Below are positions 36,449 through 47,852 of a DNA stretch of 64,000 nt, one piece after another. Where the stretch lies: assembly GCA_032716605.1 (NCBI GenBank), contig CM064545.1:12245479-12309478 (forward strand). The letters run 5' to 3'. The translations under genes were made by a program, and so were the position numbers. The notes under the pieces are model-generated. The model did no database searches. It was given only the letters and a program-made list of their open reading frames with translations, and had not been told where the DNA came from. The DNA comes from Paralithodes platypus (Eukaryota > Arthropoda > Malacostraca > Decapoda > Lithodidae). Positions within the stretch are counted from its first letter, which is position 1; every line of letters starts with the position of its first letter.

Positions 36449-37034
36449 TAACGGCCTGTCACACCATATATACGCGCCCACCTTTAATAATATATGCATA
36501 AGTGTGTGTGCGTGTGTGTATTTGAATATAATTATGTATGTATTTGCTTGAGTTTGTTTATGTATATGTGTATATATGTATCTATGTATGTGCAGTATAT
36601 GTGTATGTATGTGTGCGTATATGTGTATGTATGTATGCGTTATTTATGTATATATATATGTATAGTGTATACTGTTTGTGGTTCGAGCCCGGCTGAGAGT
36701 ATCAGGTAGGATAAGAGAAGAGCATATATGCATGTAATGTGCATATATTTATGTATATGTATGTCTGTGTGTATGTGCTGTCAATGGTTCGAGCCCGGTT
36801 GAGAATATAAGGTATATAATATATGTATGTACGTGTATTTATATTTATATGGTCATATGCACATATGTATGTAAATATACGTACATATGAGCGAGAACAT
36901 ATTGCTCACTAGCGCAACTTCTGATTATAAATCTATGCACAAGCATTATCTATTATTAAGTGTTCGCGTATCTTCATCCATGTATTTCCACCCTTAACAA
37001 TAGAACGCCCAGCTCTTCCATATTTCGCCTTCTG

Positions 37035-37035
<1 letters not shown>

Positions 37036-37076
<41 letters not shown>
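37036..37076. repeat. (CA)n microsatellite
   Basis: Uninterrupted CA run of about 20 units. Confidence 0.98.
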
Positions 37077-37079
<3 letters not shown>

Positions 37080-37487
37080 CACTACTGAGGATTAACCTCC
37101 CATTGTAGTACCTGCACCCTCTTTACCTGACCTAACCAAAAGAGTTTCTGTATGTATGTATGTTTGTGTGCATACGTGAGCGTTTGTGTATACGGACATG
37201 TGCACACTTACTGCATGTTCTTATGTTCCTATATATGTATGTATATGTATGTGCGCACGTACGTGTATATACGTATGTTCTGTATTATAAGTAAATAAAT
37301 GTGTATATGTACTGTATATCACTTACTCTCATGGTTATTTTATGATAATTTGCATTCTGCACATGCATCATTATTGTATTTATTTATTTTGTTTGTAAAC
37401 TAAGCTTACCATCCTCATATCTGTACATCTCATGTTCATCCACTAAATTGTAAAATGTGTATTTTCAGCTCATGAGGCTGCCATTCT

Positions 37488-37974
37488 TTAACACCTTAAG
37501 AGCGGCCTATGCGGTTTATTTATATGTACCGCCCAGCGGGGTGTTTTTAGCCAAAATAGGGCTGTTTACGTGATCATTTTCATGCCTAAATAAGACCCAG
37601 AACGTAAAACAAGTATCTATCCCTGAAAGGGCATAAACAGAGCTTTCGAATGACACCATAACGATCCTTTTATGATGGCTAGTTTCTTGCAATAACCGTG
37701 CAACGCGAGTGCAAAAAGCATGTAATTAGGCACTTTCCCCATACAATTCCTTATATAGAGAGTGAGAGAGGTAGGAGGGAGGTGAGATTCGTGTCAGTAG
37801 GTTCGCCGCGGTGGTCTGGAGCAGTCATACGCTCGCTACTCTCCTGCCACCACTTGTCTCTCTCTCTCAGCAACATTACGTGCTGAAATTGCCACTCGAG
37901 TTATGTCGAGCGCCGCCACATAGTCCAGCTTTATTTAACTCGACTTATGTGGTGAGCCGCTAATTAAGGGTTAA
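37488..37974. mobile_element. piggyBac-type MITE, family M1
   Basis: 479-bp insert between TTAA at 37488-37491 and 37971-37974. Ends CACCTTAAGAGCGGCC and (opposite strand) CCCTTAATTAGCGGCTC. Near-identical to 15116-15592 and 44168-44647. Confidence 0.93.
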
Positions 37975-38455
37975 TAAACCGTTTATTATTATTATTATTA
38001 TTATTAAATCCAACACCGAGAGTATTTTCAACCAGGTCTGAAGGGCAGTGACCAATGTGGCGAGAGAGAGACTACCTGGCCGGGCAGCTCTGCCCAGAGA
38101 GGCGACTACCTGGCCGGGCTGCTCCACCTACAGTAGAGAGAGACTAACTGGCCGGGCTCCTGCGGCGACTTCACCCACAAATTTTTAGGAGAGACTACCT
38201 GGCCGGGCAGCTCCCACCCAGAGAGATTTTTGTGGGATTATTTTTGGTGAGGCGTCTGACTGGGGGTGCGATACATTATACGAAGCATGACCTAGGACAG
38301 TACACGACGCATTAAATGAAGCATGACCTAGCGACTACCTGGCCGGGCTGCTCCACCTAGAGAGAGACTACCTGGTCGGGCTTCTGCGGCGTCGCCCCTG
38401 TCGTGATTTTCACACACAAATCTTTATACGATCTTCTGCTGTCCAACGTGAGATG

Positions 38456-38640
38456 GTGGAAATGAGATCGATGGTGTTATGGGAAATAACCTTTTCTGGT
38501 GATAGATTATCTTCAACAGTGTCTACCGAAACCGTATCGTTAACATCTGCATCAGGTTCATCTTGCTCCTTCATATTTTGATGGGTGAAAATTATCGGGG
38601 ATATGTTAGATTCAAACCGTACCATCCCTACCAGGTAGTC
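38456..38640 (-). pseudogene. Coding-like acidic fragment
   Basis: Minus-strand open stretch: GMVRFESNISPIIFTHQNMK, then EQDEPDADVNDTVSVDTVED and NLSPEKVISHNTIDL. Asp/Glu-rich, like the pieces at 25.5 and 28.4 kb; possibly exons of one unknown protein. It is flanked on both sides by standard modules. Confidence 0.4.
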
Positions 38641-38971
38641 TCTCCTACATTTTTGTGCGTGAGTCGCCGCAGGAGCCCGGCCAGTTAGTCTCTCACAAAT
38701 AATTGACAATTCGATTTCTTTAAATCTTTCACACACACAAATTTAGACCCTCCCGAAGAAAAAAGGTTCACCGCCAACTTAAGTCGTATAGCAGATTTTT
38801 TTTCCGGTGAGTCGTCTGACTGGGGTGGTCGTAGCTCTCGGATGTCCATAATACCCCCTGTCATACGCCTCCCCAAAAATAATCCCACAAAAATCTCTCT
38901 GGAGCACGACCTAGGACAGTAGACGACGCATTAAACAAAGCATGACCTAGCGACTACCTGGCCAGGCTGCT

Positions 38972-39055
38972 GAGAGACTATATTCTTCAGAGAAAAATAT
39001 GTTGTGATGATGACAGTGAAACTCTACACGAAGATGACGGCATGTTAAACGATGT
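38972..39055 (+). pseudogene. Second copy of the DDDSETLHEDD coding-like fragment
   Basis: Reads RDYILQRKICCDDDSETLHE, then DDG and ML before running into another module. Opposite orientation to the copy at 25505-25645. Confidence 0.4.
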
Positions 39056-39734
39056 ACACACTCTCTCTCTCACTGTCACGCTTCGTATAATGCGTCGCAC
39101 AGGTGCACCAACACAGGCAACACGGCGCAGCTCGTCGTCGTCGAAGTCTTCGTCCTAAATTTTGTCTCTCCTAAATTTTTGTGGGTGAGTCGCTCCAGGA
39201 GCCCGGCCACTTAGTTTCTCTCTACTGTAGGAGGAGCAGCTCGGCCAGGTAGTCGCCTCTCTGGGCGGAGCAGCCCGGCCAGGTAGTCTCTCTCTGGGTA
39301 TCTTTGACAATGGCCGACTAAGCACCTCCCATCAGATCCTCCACTTTCTTAACTTTAGGATCAAGTGAAGTGACCTAAAATTAATGGGAGTATCTGGTAC
39401 TGTGGTGCTTCGTACTTATAATTCGTCGTATAGCTAGGTCATGCTTCGTATAATGTAAATCGGAAAATAAAATGGAATTGTTCATGTTTTCTTTTATTTG
39501 TTCTTCCTAGTTTTTACAATTTCTTCTCTCGGTGAAAGATGTCGTGGGCAAATAATTGACAATTCGATTTCTTTACATTTTTCACACACAAATTTAGACC
39601 CTCCTGAAGAAAAAAGGTTCACCGCCAACTCAAGTCGTATAGCAGAATTTATTTTTGGTGAGTCGTCTGACTGGGGTGGTCGTAGCTGTAGTCTCTCTCT
39701 GGGTATCTTTGACAACAGCCGACTAAGCTCCTCT

Positions 39735-40100
39735 CAATCCCCTCGGTACAGTCGAGTGGTAGCAGGGGTTACGGGACATGAAGGGTAATCGACGGTGTTG
39801 GGATCAGGGGACCGTGAAGGAAGATGTCTTTTCCAAGGTCTGGTAGTAGGTGGGGTTGGGTTCGTCTCAGAAACGATACCTCGTTTTCGAGAAGGTTGCC
39901 ACCTGCTCTTCCCTGCTCTTCTGTCCCAACGTCGAGTGTGCAGTTTGTATTCGCCTATGGGAGCACAAGAGGCAGAGAACGAAGAGAAGCTACTCTGGCT
40001 AGCATCATTGGCACTCTCCGTTCCTTTGAGGGCGGAGGAGGAGATAATGGGACCACGCGACTGTACCGAGCTAGGAAAATGTCTGGAGAGAGATCGGAAA
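39735..40100 (+). other. Long open, non-module segment
   Basis: Two overlapping frames stay open through this segment (one includes GAQEAENEEKLLWLASLAL, the other YGSTRGRERREATLASIIGT). A shortened, tandemly doubled version of the GAGGCAGAGAACGAAGAGAA part is at 28045-28130. Function unknown; I cannot decide which frame was coding. Confidence 0.35.
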
Positions 40101-40586
40101 ATAAAATGGAATTGTTCATGTTTTTATTTTATTTGTCCTTCCTAGTTTTTACAATTTCTTCTCTCGGTGAAAGATGTGGTGGCAAAATAATTGACAATTC
40201 GATTTCTTTTAATTTTTCACACACACAAATTTAGACCCTCCCGAAGAAAAAAGGTTCATCGCCAACTCAAGTCGTATAGCAGAATTTATTTTTGGTGAGT
40301 CGTCTGGATGGGGATGAGTCGCACAGTAGAGAGAGACTAACTGGCTGGGCTCCTGCGGCGACTCAACCACAAAAATTTAGGAGAGACAAAATTTTAGGAG
40401 AGACAATTTTTAGGAGAGACTACCTGGCCGGGCTGCTCCCACCCAGAGAGATTTTTGTGAGATAATTTTTGGTGAGGCGTCTGACTGGGGGTGCGACACA
40501 TTATACGAAGCATGACCTAGGACAGTAGACGACGCATGATTAAACAAAGCATGACCGTTCTATACGACGCATTATACGAAACGTGA

Positions 40587-41783
40587 CAGAGTACAAAGGA
40601 GTACAAAGGAAATCAAGCAACAACAGATCTAGTGACCCTTCTAGGTTGCTTGTCCTCCAAAACACTGAGGATCAAGTGTCCAAACAGTGGTTTAGAGTGG
40701 GTAAGGGAACATTGGAAAGGGAATTACTGCCCTGGAACTAATGTCCGTGGCAGGATTAGGAAGTTAGTAGGGGACAGATGGGTTAGTAACTGAGGGGGGA
40801 TAAAAATAAAGTTATTCATTTACAAACGCAGTCAGTCGCGGGTTTGATGCGAGATATTTGTCTAGGCGGAGTTTAAATGAATCAACGGTGATGCAGTCTA
40901 TAACGTTTCGGGGAAGCCCATTCCACAAGTTGACAACTCGATTGAAGAAGAAATTCTTAGATTCGTGTGAGTTAAAAGATTTACCAATAATTTTGCAACC
41001 GTTTCCCCGCGTGTAATTAGATTGGTCGATAGTGAAGTACTTACTACAGTTCATATTGTCGATGCCTTTGATGATTTTGAACACTTGAATTAAGTCACCT
41101 CTTAATCTGCGCTGGGTTAAAGGAAATAGATTTAATTCTCTAAGACGCTCTTCGTATGGTTTGTTCTTTAGGCTAGGTATCATTTTGGTAACTCTACGTT
41201 GAACTCGTTCTAGCTTGTTTATATCTTTTTGGTAATAAGGGCACCAGGATTGAACGCAGTATTCCAGAAGAGGGCGGACTAAGGAATTTAAAGGGTTAGG
41301 ATAACTTCTTTGGATTTATGCTCAAATGACCTTCCTATAATGCCAATTATTTGTTTGCCTTCTTAACAACTTCTGAACATTGTTGACTCGGTTTTAGGTT
41401 ACTCGATATTGTTACTCCCAGATCGGTTTCTCTGTTTACATTCTTAAGCTGAGTGCCATTCATCGAATAGTTTGCTTTCTCATTTAGGTATCCGATATGT
41501 AGTACTTTACATTTATCCGCATTGAAACTCATTTGCCAAATTTGGGCCCAACATGACAATTTATCTAGATTGTGTTGCATATCGTCAACTTGTTCTTTTG
41601 AGAGTACGCTATTTGCAATTTTTGTATCGTCAGCAAATTTTGAGATTGTACAGGTGAGACCCTCATCTATGTCGTTGATGTAAATTAGAAAGAGAATTGG
41701 TCCTAGTACCGATCCCTGGGGTACCCCGCTACTTACATTGGTCCATTTTGATGCCTTACCGTTTATGACTACTCTTTGCAGAG
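40587..41783 (-). mobile_element. 5'-truncated copy of the CR1/jockey-like element
   Basis: Minus-strand relative of the element at 1-1483. It is bounded by a 5-bp duplication CAGAG (40587-40591 and 41779-41783) and lies inside a mosaic module that reads GTGACAG-GAGAGGGAGAGTG when uninterrupted. The 3' end carries a doubled CCTTTGTACT. Truncated at the RVVINGKASKW block of the RT, so no catalytic half is complete upstream of FADD. Confidence 0.9.
40812..41778 (-). pseudogene. RT C-terminal fragment (FADD type), second copy
   Basis: The frame from 41778 to 41347 carries [20 protein letters not shown], the FADD box and FNADKCKVLHIGY. It breaks between 41346 and 41280 by small indels and resumes at 41183 to end at 40812. 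The codon that is TAA near 876 in the first copy is CAA here. Confidence 0.85.
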
Positions 41784-42994
41784 AGAGGGAGAATGTGTAC
41801 CTCGTCGGAGCACAGCCACCGCCGCCGTATGCTGTGTGCTTGCTGCACCGTGTTGCCTGTGTTGGTGCACCTGTGCCAACACAGGCACACACGAGACCGT
41901 ATTCGGCTCCTCGATTGGGTTATGAAACGATCTTTCGCCCACAAAAATTTAGGAGAGGAGAAATTGTAAAAACTAGGAAGGACAAATAAAAGACAAACAT
42001 GAAAAATTCCATTTTATTTTCCGATTTACATTATACGAAGCATGACCTAGCTATACGACAAATTATAAGTACGAAGCACCACAGTACCAGTTACTCCCAT
42101 TAATTTTAGGTCACTTCACTTGATCCTAAAGTTAAGAAAGTGGAGGATCTGATGGGAGGGGATTGAGAGGTGCTTAGTCGGCTGTTGTCAAAGATACCCA
42201 GAGAGAGACTACCTGGCCGGGTTGCTCCACTCAGAGAGGCGACTCCCTGGCCGGGCTGCTCCACCTAGAGAGAGACTACCTGGCCGGGCTCCTGCGGCGT
42301 CGCCGCTGTGCGGGTCCCTGTCGTGATTTTCACACACAAATCTTTAGGCGATCTTCTGCTGTCCAACGTGAGTTGGTGGAACTGGGATCGATCGGAAATA
42401 CTTCAATCCGAGAGCTACGACCACCCTAGTCAGACGACTCACCAAAAATAAATTCTGCTATACGACTTGAGTTGGCGGTGAACCTTTTTTCTTCGGGAGG
42501 GTCTAAATTTGTGTGTGTGAAAAATTTAAAGAAATCAAATTGTCAATTATTTTGCCACGACATCTTTCACCGAGAGAAGAATTTGTAAAAACTAGGAAGG
42601 ACAAATAAAAGAAAAACATGAAAAATCCCATTTTATTTTCCGATTTACATTATACGAAGCATGACCTAGCTATACGACGAATTATAAGTACGAAGCACCA
42701 CAGTATCAGTTACTCCCTATAATTTTAGGTCATTTCACTTGATCCTAAAGTTAAGAAAGTGGAGGATCTGATGGGAAGGGATTGAGAGGTGCTTAGTCGA
42801 CCATTGTCAAAGATACCCAGAGAGAGACTACCTGGCCGAGAGAAGAAATTGTAAAAACTAGGAAGGACAAATAAAAGAAAAACATGAAAAATTCCATTTT
42901 ATTTTCCGATTTACATTATACGAAGCATGACCTAGCTATACGATGAATTCTAAGTACGAAGCACCACAGTTCCAGTTACTCCCATTAATTTTAG
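41784..42994. repeat. Mosaic repeat, segment 4
   Basis: Last stretch of the module mosaic, now mainly plus-oriented: GTCGGAGCACAGCC, the 32-bp palindrome (41855-41886), CACCCACAAAAATTTAGGAG-type, two rounds of the GTACGAAGCACCACAG cassette, and a short tandem duplication of the GAAATTGTAAAAACTAGGAA module near 42570 and 42840. It ends near 42994 at CATTAATTTTAG. Confidence 0.88.
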
Positions 42995-44163
42995 AGCGGC
43001 GGAGGGCGAAGCCCGTGCTTGTGACATCAAAATAAATAATGTAGTCCTCTATACACAGTAACACGAGTTAAGAAAATACTATAGTCTGTGTATTAATGTA
43101 CATTTTCTTATATGCACCTATTACATTTTCTATGTTAAGAACGGTAGAATAAATTAAAAGTATGCAGACAATTCGCACGTATCACCAATCATTTTGATAG
43201 TTTCTCGGTTATATATCGCCTCATTCTGATATATATGCTTAGATAATATTATGATACATCTATGGCTCGCTTTCCAAAGCGATTTGTTAGGAAAGGCGAA
43301 ATGGTGGATATTTTACGGTGATGTATTGGGAAAACATGGCGGTATCTGAAAACTATACCTATGGCGGGTGGATTTCGAAGCTAAATGGATTATATAACCT
43401 ATTTTCAGCCCCACCAGTATAATTAATCAAATATATAATGCATTTCGTAATAGATAAAGGTATCAAACGTTTTCAATAGGGGCTGCAATTAATGGAATAG
43501 GTATTAGGAAGACTTTGCACCTCAAATCTGACCAGTGTCACCAGATCAGATGGAGGTCTATTGTAGGAATGTGTTACCAGACGCATCGACCTATAATAAT
43601 TAATTTCTCTATCAATATGGAATGTTGAGAGTTCTGCTTCTATCGTTAATCGATAGAACTTTTGGACGGAATTCTGTAGAGCTCTTCAAAATTCGAGTAG
43701 CTATTATGGTTGATGAGAAAATAGACTGTATTTTGGTGCTGCCGTTTCGAAGCTCCGCCCCCCTCCGAGTCGTCTTATAGAAGTTTTGGGAACGAATTGT
43801 TCTCGTAAAATAATGAAGCTCAACATGCCACTAACATACCAAAATATAGCGATTTTGGTGCCACGTATGTTATATTTGGCTTTACCACTTCCATTTTTTT
43901 CAGTTATTATAAAATGGATGCAATATTTGGAATAAGCATAACATTCTACTCCTATTGCATATTTTTGGTAATGCTAGCCCTATTTCTGCCAGTTTTGCCC
44001 TTAAAATAACTTAAGTAACTCATATAACATAAAAACCAATATTCAGTTTTTGTACAGGATAGTTGTCTGTTGACGGACAGGCTCCTGGAAAATATCATTT
44101 TTTCGGGACAGGCTAGTTTTGCCAAATCTGGGCCGGTCAGAAAAAAATTCACGTTAGGGAACC
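42995..44163. other. No recognisable feature
   Basis: Unique-looking AT-rich sequence. A 30-bp stretch at 44035-44064 recurs exactly at 44675-44704 on the other side of the MITE. No coding signature. Confidence 0.5.
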
Positions 44164-44651
44164 TTAACACCTTACGAGCGGCCTATGCGGTTTATTTATA
44201 TGTACTGCCCAGCGGGGTGTTTTTAGCCAAAATAGGGCTGTGTACGTGATCATTTCCATGCCTAAATAAGACCCAGAACATAAAACAAGTATCTATCCCT
44301 GAAAGGGCATAAACAGAGCTTTCGAATGACACCATAACGATCCTTTTATGATGGCTAGTTTTCTTGCAATAACCGTGCAACGCGAGTGCAAAAAGCATGT
44401 AATTAGGCACTTTCCCCATACAATTCCGTATATAGCGAGTGAGAGAGGGAGGGAGGAGGTGGGATTCGTGTCAGTAGGTTCGCCGCGGTGGTCTGGAGCA
44501 GTCATACGCTCGCTACTCTCCTGCCACCACTTGTCTCTCTCTCTCAGCAACATTACGTGCTGAAATTGCCACACGACCTATGTCGAGCGCCGCCACATAG
44601 TCCAGCTTTATTTAACTCGACTTATGTTGCTCGCCGCTAATTAAGGGTTAA
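44164..44651. mobile_element. piggyBac-type MITE, family M1
   Basis: 480-bp insert between TTAA at 44164-44167 and 44648-44651; ends CACCTTACGAGCGGCC and CCCTTAATTAGCGGC. Almost identical to the copies at 15.1 and 37.5 kb. Confidence 0.93.
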
Positions 44652-44959
44652 TGACACACCTTAGGGAATGAATGACCAATATTCAGTTTTTGTACAGGAT
44701 AGTTTTTGGCCTGTCCGAAAATTGTGCCTATCATAGGTGAACGTTCAGGCCAATAGCAAAAAAAAGTTTCCTAACAAGTGAGCGTAGCAATTTTTGGAGT
44801 TTGGCAGGTCTTCTTTGGGACAGGTTGAATGACAGTAGATGTTCTGGAAGAGGCTCTTTTAGAACTGTGCATCAAGCCCTTACCTGCACCATAAGTGGTG
44901 GTTGAAGCAGTGGCAGTCACTAATATTTGATCATACTTTAGTTTAGCTTTATGATTAAT
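44652..44959. other. No supported gene
   Basis: Contains TCTTCTTTGGGACAGGTTGA (about 44811), which also occurs in the 60.15-kb retrotransposon (PVPKK block, minus strand). Too short to call an insertion. Confidence 0.35.
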
Positions 44960-45184
44960 ATATAGATCTTGTCTACTCCATACCTTGGCTAAATTATGCT
45001 CAAACGTTTGTAAAGATTCTAACTAAATCACATACTGAGGCAGTACATTCCAATCACTTACCACTCTATTAAAATATAGATCTTGTCAACTCCATACCTT
45101 GTCTAAAGTATGCTCAAACGTTTGTAAAGATTCTAACTAAATCACATACTGAGGCAGTACATTCCAATCACTTACCACTCTATT
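44960..45184. repeat. 114-bp tandem duplication
   Basis: 44960-45073 and 45074-45184 are near-identical (ATATAGATCTTGTC ... CCACTCTATT). The unit lies in the RT relic and encodes its NRVVSDWNVLPQYV block twice on the minus strand. Confidence 0.93.
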
Positions 45185-45570
45185 ACAAAACTAATTATAT
45201 CTCTTTTTAAGCCTTGACCTTTCCTTGAAAATTTTATTGGAAAGTCCCGTCGTCCTTCTGTCTTCTTGAATCACAAAAACATCGTTTCACACATCCTGAT
45301 CGTACACTCCTGTCAGTATCTTGAATGTTCCAATCATGTTGCATCTTGCTCTCCTATATGCCAGTGTTGGTAGTCCTAGTTTCTTCAACAGCTCTTCATA
45401 GCTCATATTCCAATGTGTCGGTACCAATTTGCTCACTCTCCTCTGTACATTTTCAACAGCATCAATATCTTTTATCAAATATGGAGCCCATAGTTGATTC
45501 GCATACTCTAAATGTGGCCTAACCAGTGCTACATACAGATATTAACAAAATTCCAAATCCAGTGATACAA
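44960..45570 (-). pseudogene. CR1-like RT C-terminal relic
   Basis: Minus strand reads LYVALVRPHLEYANQLWAPY, VENVQRRVSKLVPTHWNMSY, a LGLPTLAYRRARCNMIGTFK block, then stops and the duplicated NRVVSDWNVLPQYV. This is the standard post-palm region of CR1/jockey-type RTs (R-LEY-W-P ... VQRR). No RT palm remains. Confidence 0.8.
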
Positions 45571-45636
45571 ATGTCCTCATTATAAGCCCCATAATTATAT
45601 TATCCTTGTTTATCTACTACTCCTGGAGACAGAGAA

Positions 45637-45725
45637 AGAGGCGAGGGAATGCGAAAGTGGTCCCGAACCCTGAGAATAGGAACTTTAAATGTTGTTTCTG
45701 TTCAGGCTCTGTCTCGTGTCAGCCA
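45637..45725 (+). pseudogene. Possible fragment of an APE endonuclease start
   Basis: A short plus-strand frame reads RTLRIGTLNVVSVQAL, resembling the RIGTxNV start of endonuclease domains in RTE-type elements. Only about 15 residues match the pattern, so it may be chance. Confidence 0.25.
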
Positions 45726-45819
45726 CCCCCAGTATTGGGGTATGTGCCTGATATACATACATACATATGTACATCTTTTCAGCCAAATGGTCTGAAAAGT
45801 TTAATCTATTATCTATTAC

Positions 45820-47425
45820 TGTAGTATTTATTTTCTTATCTCGAATATACTACTAGAGTGGGGGATAAATCGACAGTCATTCAGAAGTTCGTATACTTTA
45901 TTTAACAAACTTGCTACTACACTAATAACGGATTCTCTGTTCGGGCCGAGATGAGTTCAAGACACGGATTGAATATTACGTCGACCCAATATAGGTTGTA
46001 CTTTGGAATCCGAGAACTCCCGTTACTCCCTATTTGAATTCCCGATATTCAGGTATTGACTTAAGTCGGCTTCGATCCAAAGGCACGTTATTAGTTTCTA
46101 CAATAAATAGGTTTTTACCGAGCCCTGCTGTGTCTGCTCTAGAGACCAGGGCATTAATGCATCATACCTTTACTCACTTATCTAAACAAGGGTTATATCT
46201 CTAAACTAAACTTCGAAATTATATTCTTTTACCGGGCCTACTATGTCTACTCCAGAGACCAAGGCGTTACTACATATTACCTTTCAATTAATATATCCTC
46301 TTAACCATATACAATACATTTACTCATATGACCAGGGTGTATTTACAATTTTACCTCAATTGCCCTCTGAATACTCTTGGATTATATATTGTCCTTGTTA
46401 CTTCATATATTACACGTCTTCTAAATGACCAGGGCGTTGTTACAAGTTACCTCTAAATACTCTTGGATTATATATACATACACGTAATCCTATTACAAAA
46501 CAGTTTATCTTCACATCTATTCCCTGGTCAATAATAATTCTTAACCTAATGCAAGTGGCACCTCGATATTTCTACACGGCCAAGGTTCTCCGCTTTTATC
46601 CCTTTACATAGATTCTTATGATTACAATATTATCCTGGACTTAAACCCGTAACGCTTAACACAAATCGAATATTCCTTTAACTATGATAACAGATAATGT
46701 TTCCTTTATAACCAAAGATTTCGTTAATCATACGGACTAGTGTCCTTCCTACCTATTTCTCAAACTAAAGCTGGTTTAATGGCAACTATTATTTGTTCCC
46801 CTGAGCCTCATAGTTGCGTGTCTATCTTCAAGAATGATTCCCTTTTACTTTACTATTAATATCTATGTACTGTCGTAGCAGATTCTATACTAGCTATAAC
46901 TAAGCGGCATTGGAGCCTTCTCTAACAAGAATAACTATTTTCCTCTTAAAGGTGGAGGCTCATGGGTTGAGGTAAACATGGAAAAATAATCGCCAACCTG
47001 CATATAATTATCTTGTAAAATGCAATGTCACTGAAATAATTATTAACAATGGTATAACGGATTTTGCGGATCGTCTATACCGGGCCTGTGACGTCATAGT
47101 GACGTCACACCAGTATCCTTAGCCTAGACTGGATGGTGGACTTACACTCTTGTGACGTCACAGGCCCGGTATAGACGATCCACAAAATCCTTTATACCAT
47201 TGTTAATAATTATTTCAGTGCCATTGCATTTTGCAAGATAATTATGTACAGCTTGGCGATTATCATTCCATGTTTATCTCAACCCATGAGCCCCCACCTT
47301 TAACACATCATCATTTTATTTAGCAACAAAAGTCTAGTATCTTTTCTCTTTAGTCTGTCCTATAAGAACACATCAATGATTATGGAACCACTGGGTTAGT
47401 CAAGCATTTTCTCTCTTTCTTTTAA
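45820..47425 (-). repeat. 3' LTR (aligned part) with foldback insert
   Basis: Matches 53596-54851 apart from scattered substitutions and the 354-bp foldback insertion at 46946-47303. The LTR may continue beyond 47425 to near 47955, where a CTGCCCTCCCTCTTG stretch (purine-rich on the minus strand) could be the polypurine tract. Confidence 0.85.
46946..47303. mobile_element. Foldback TTAA MITE, family M3, inside the LTR
   Basis: A 350-bp insert (46950-47299) between TTAA at 46946-46949 and 47300-47303. The other LTR has a single TTAA (CCTCTTAACACATC near 54725), the empty site. Ends AGGTGGAGGCTCATGGGTTG and its complement. The two halves are complementary over well over 100 bp each, so the RNA would fold into one long hairpin. 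Three TGACGTCA palindromes lie in the middle (47089, 47100, 47153). Confidence 0.93.
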
Positions 47426-47452
47426 GCCTGGTTCGGGCCCAATATGGGTCCT

Positions 47453-47852
47453 TTAACCCTAGTCTAGCGGGGGGTCTGTGGCCGTTTTGGGCCTTTTCAG
47501 GCCATTCTGACTGCTATATCAACTGTATTGTGCCGAAAACTAGGTGGAAATCGCTACACAATGACACCACATACAGCTACGTAGCACTCGTGGAGCACTG
47601 ACAGTGTTACCTCAAAGATGGAAGTTTAGCGGATTTTGCTACATTGTTCACTTTTAGCGAACTATTGGTCACACTGTCATCCTCCCGTGCGGTGGGGGAA
47701 CTGGAGTTAGTGTGGGCCGGGAGGCCACAGATGTCGGACGTATGGTTCATTACTGTTCCACCCATTTTCACTCGATTTTCACCCATTTTTCACCCGTTTT
47801 TTGCCAGTTTCTTTAACTCGACTTATGTTGCGCGCCGCTCTTTAAGGGTTAA
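47453..47852. mobile_element. Diverged relative of MITE family M1
   Basis: TTAA at 47453-47456 and 47849-47852 bound 392 bp. The right ~35 bp (AACTCGACTTATGTTGCGCG ... CTTTAAGGG) match the right end of family M1; the left end CCCTAGTCTAGCGG matches only in its termini. Interior differs. Confidence 0.75.

Larger units (their letters stand above)
36449..38005 (+). repeat. Long TG/TA-rich 3' region ending in (ATT)n
   Basis: Low-complexity tail of the preceding RT fragment: TGTATGTATATG-type stretches, two copies of GGTTCGAGCCCGG (36680-36692 and 36786-36798) about 106 bp apart, a (CA)n tract at 37036-37076, then AATAAACCGTTTATT and an (ATT)n run to about 38005. A MITE sits at 37492-37970. Beyond 38005 the mosaic resumes. 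Confidence 0.7.
38006..40586. repeat. Mosaic repeat, segment 3
   Basis: Same modules as 22665-30309, in both orientations. TGAGGCGTCTGACTGGGG occurs near 38250 and 40473; the TCGTCTGACTGGGG sister, minus-oriented, near 38808, 39658 and 40297. Includes the coding-like pieces at 38456-38640, 38972-39047 and 39735-40100. Confidence 0.9.

Noticed and set aside
22840..42700. Engineered lox sites or vector contamination
   Set aside because: Only a 13-base match, degenerate, many times repeated within natural repeat modules and without an inverted second arm.
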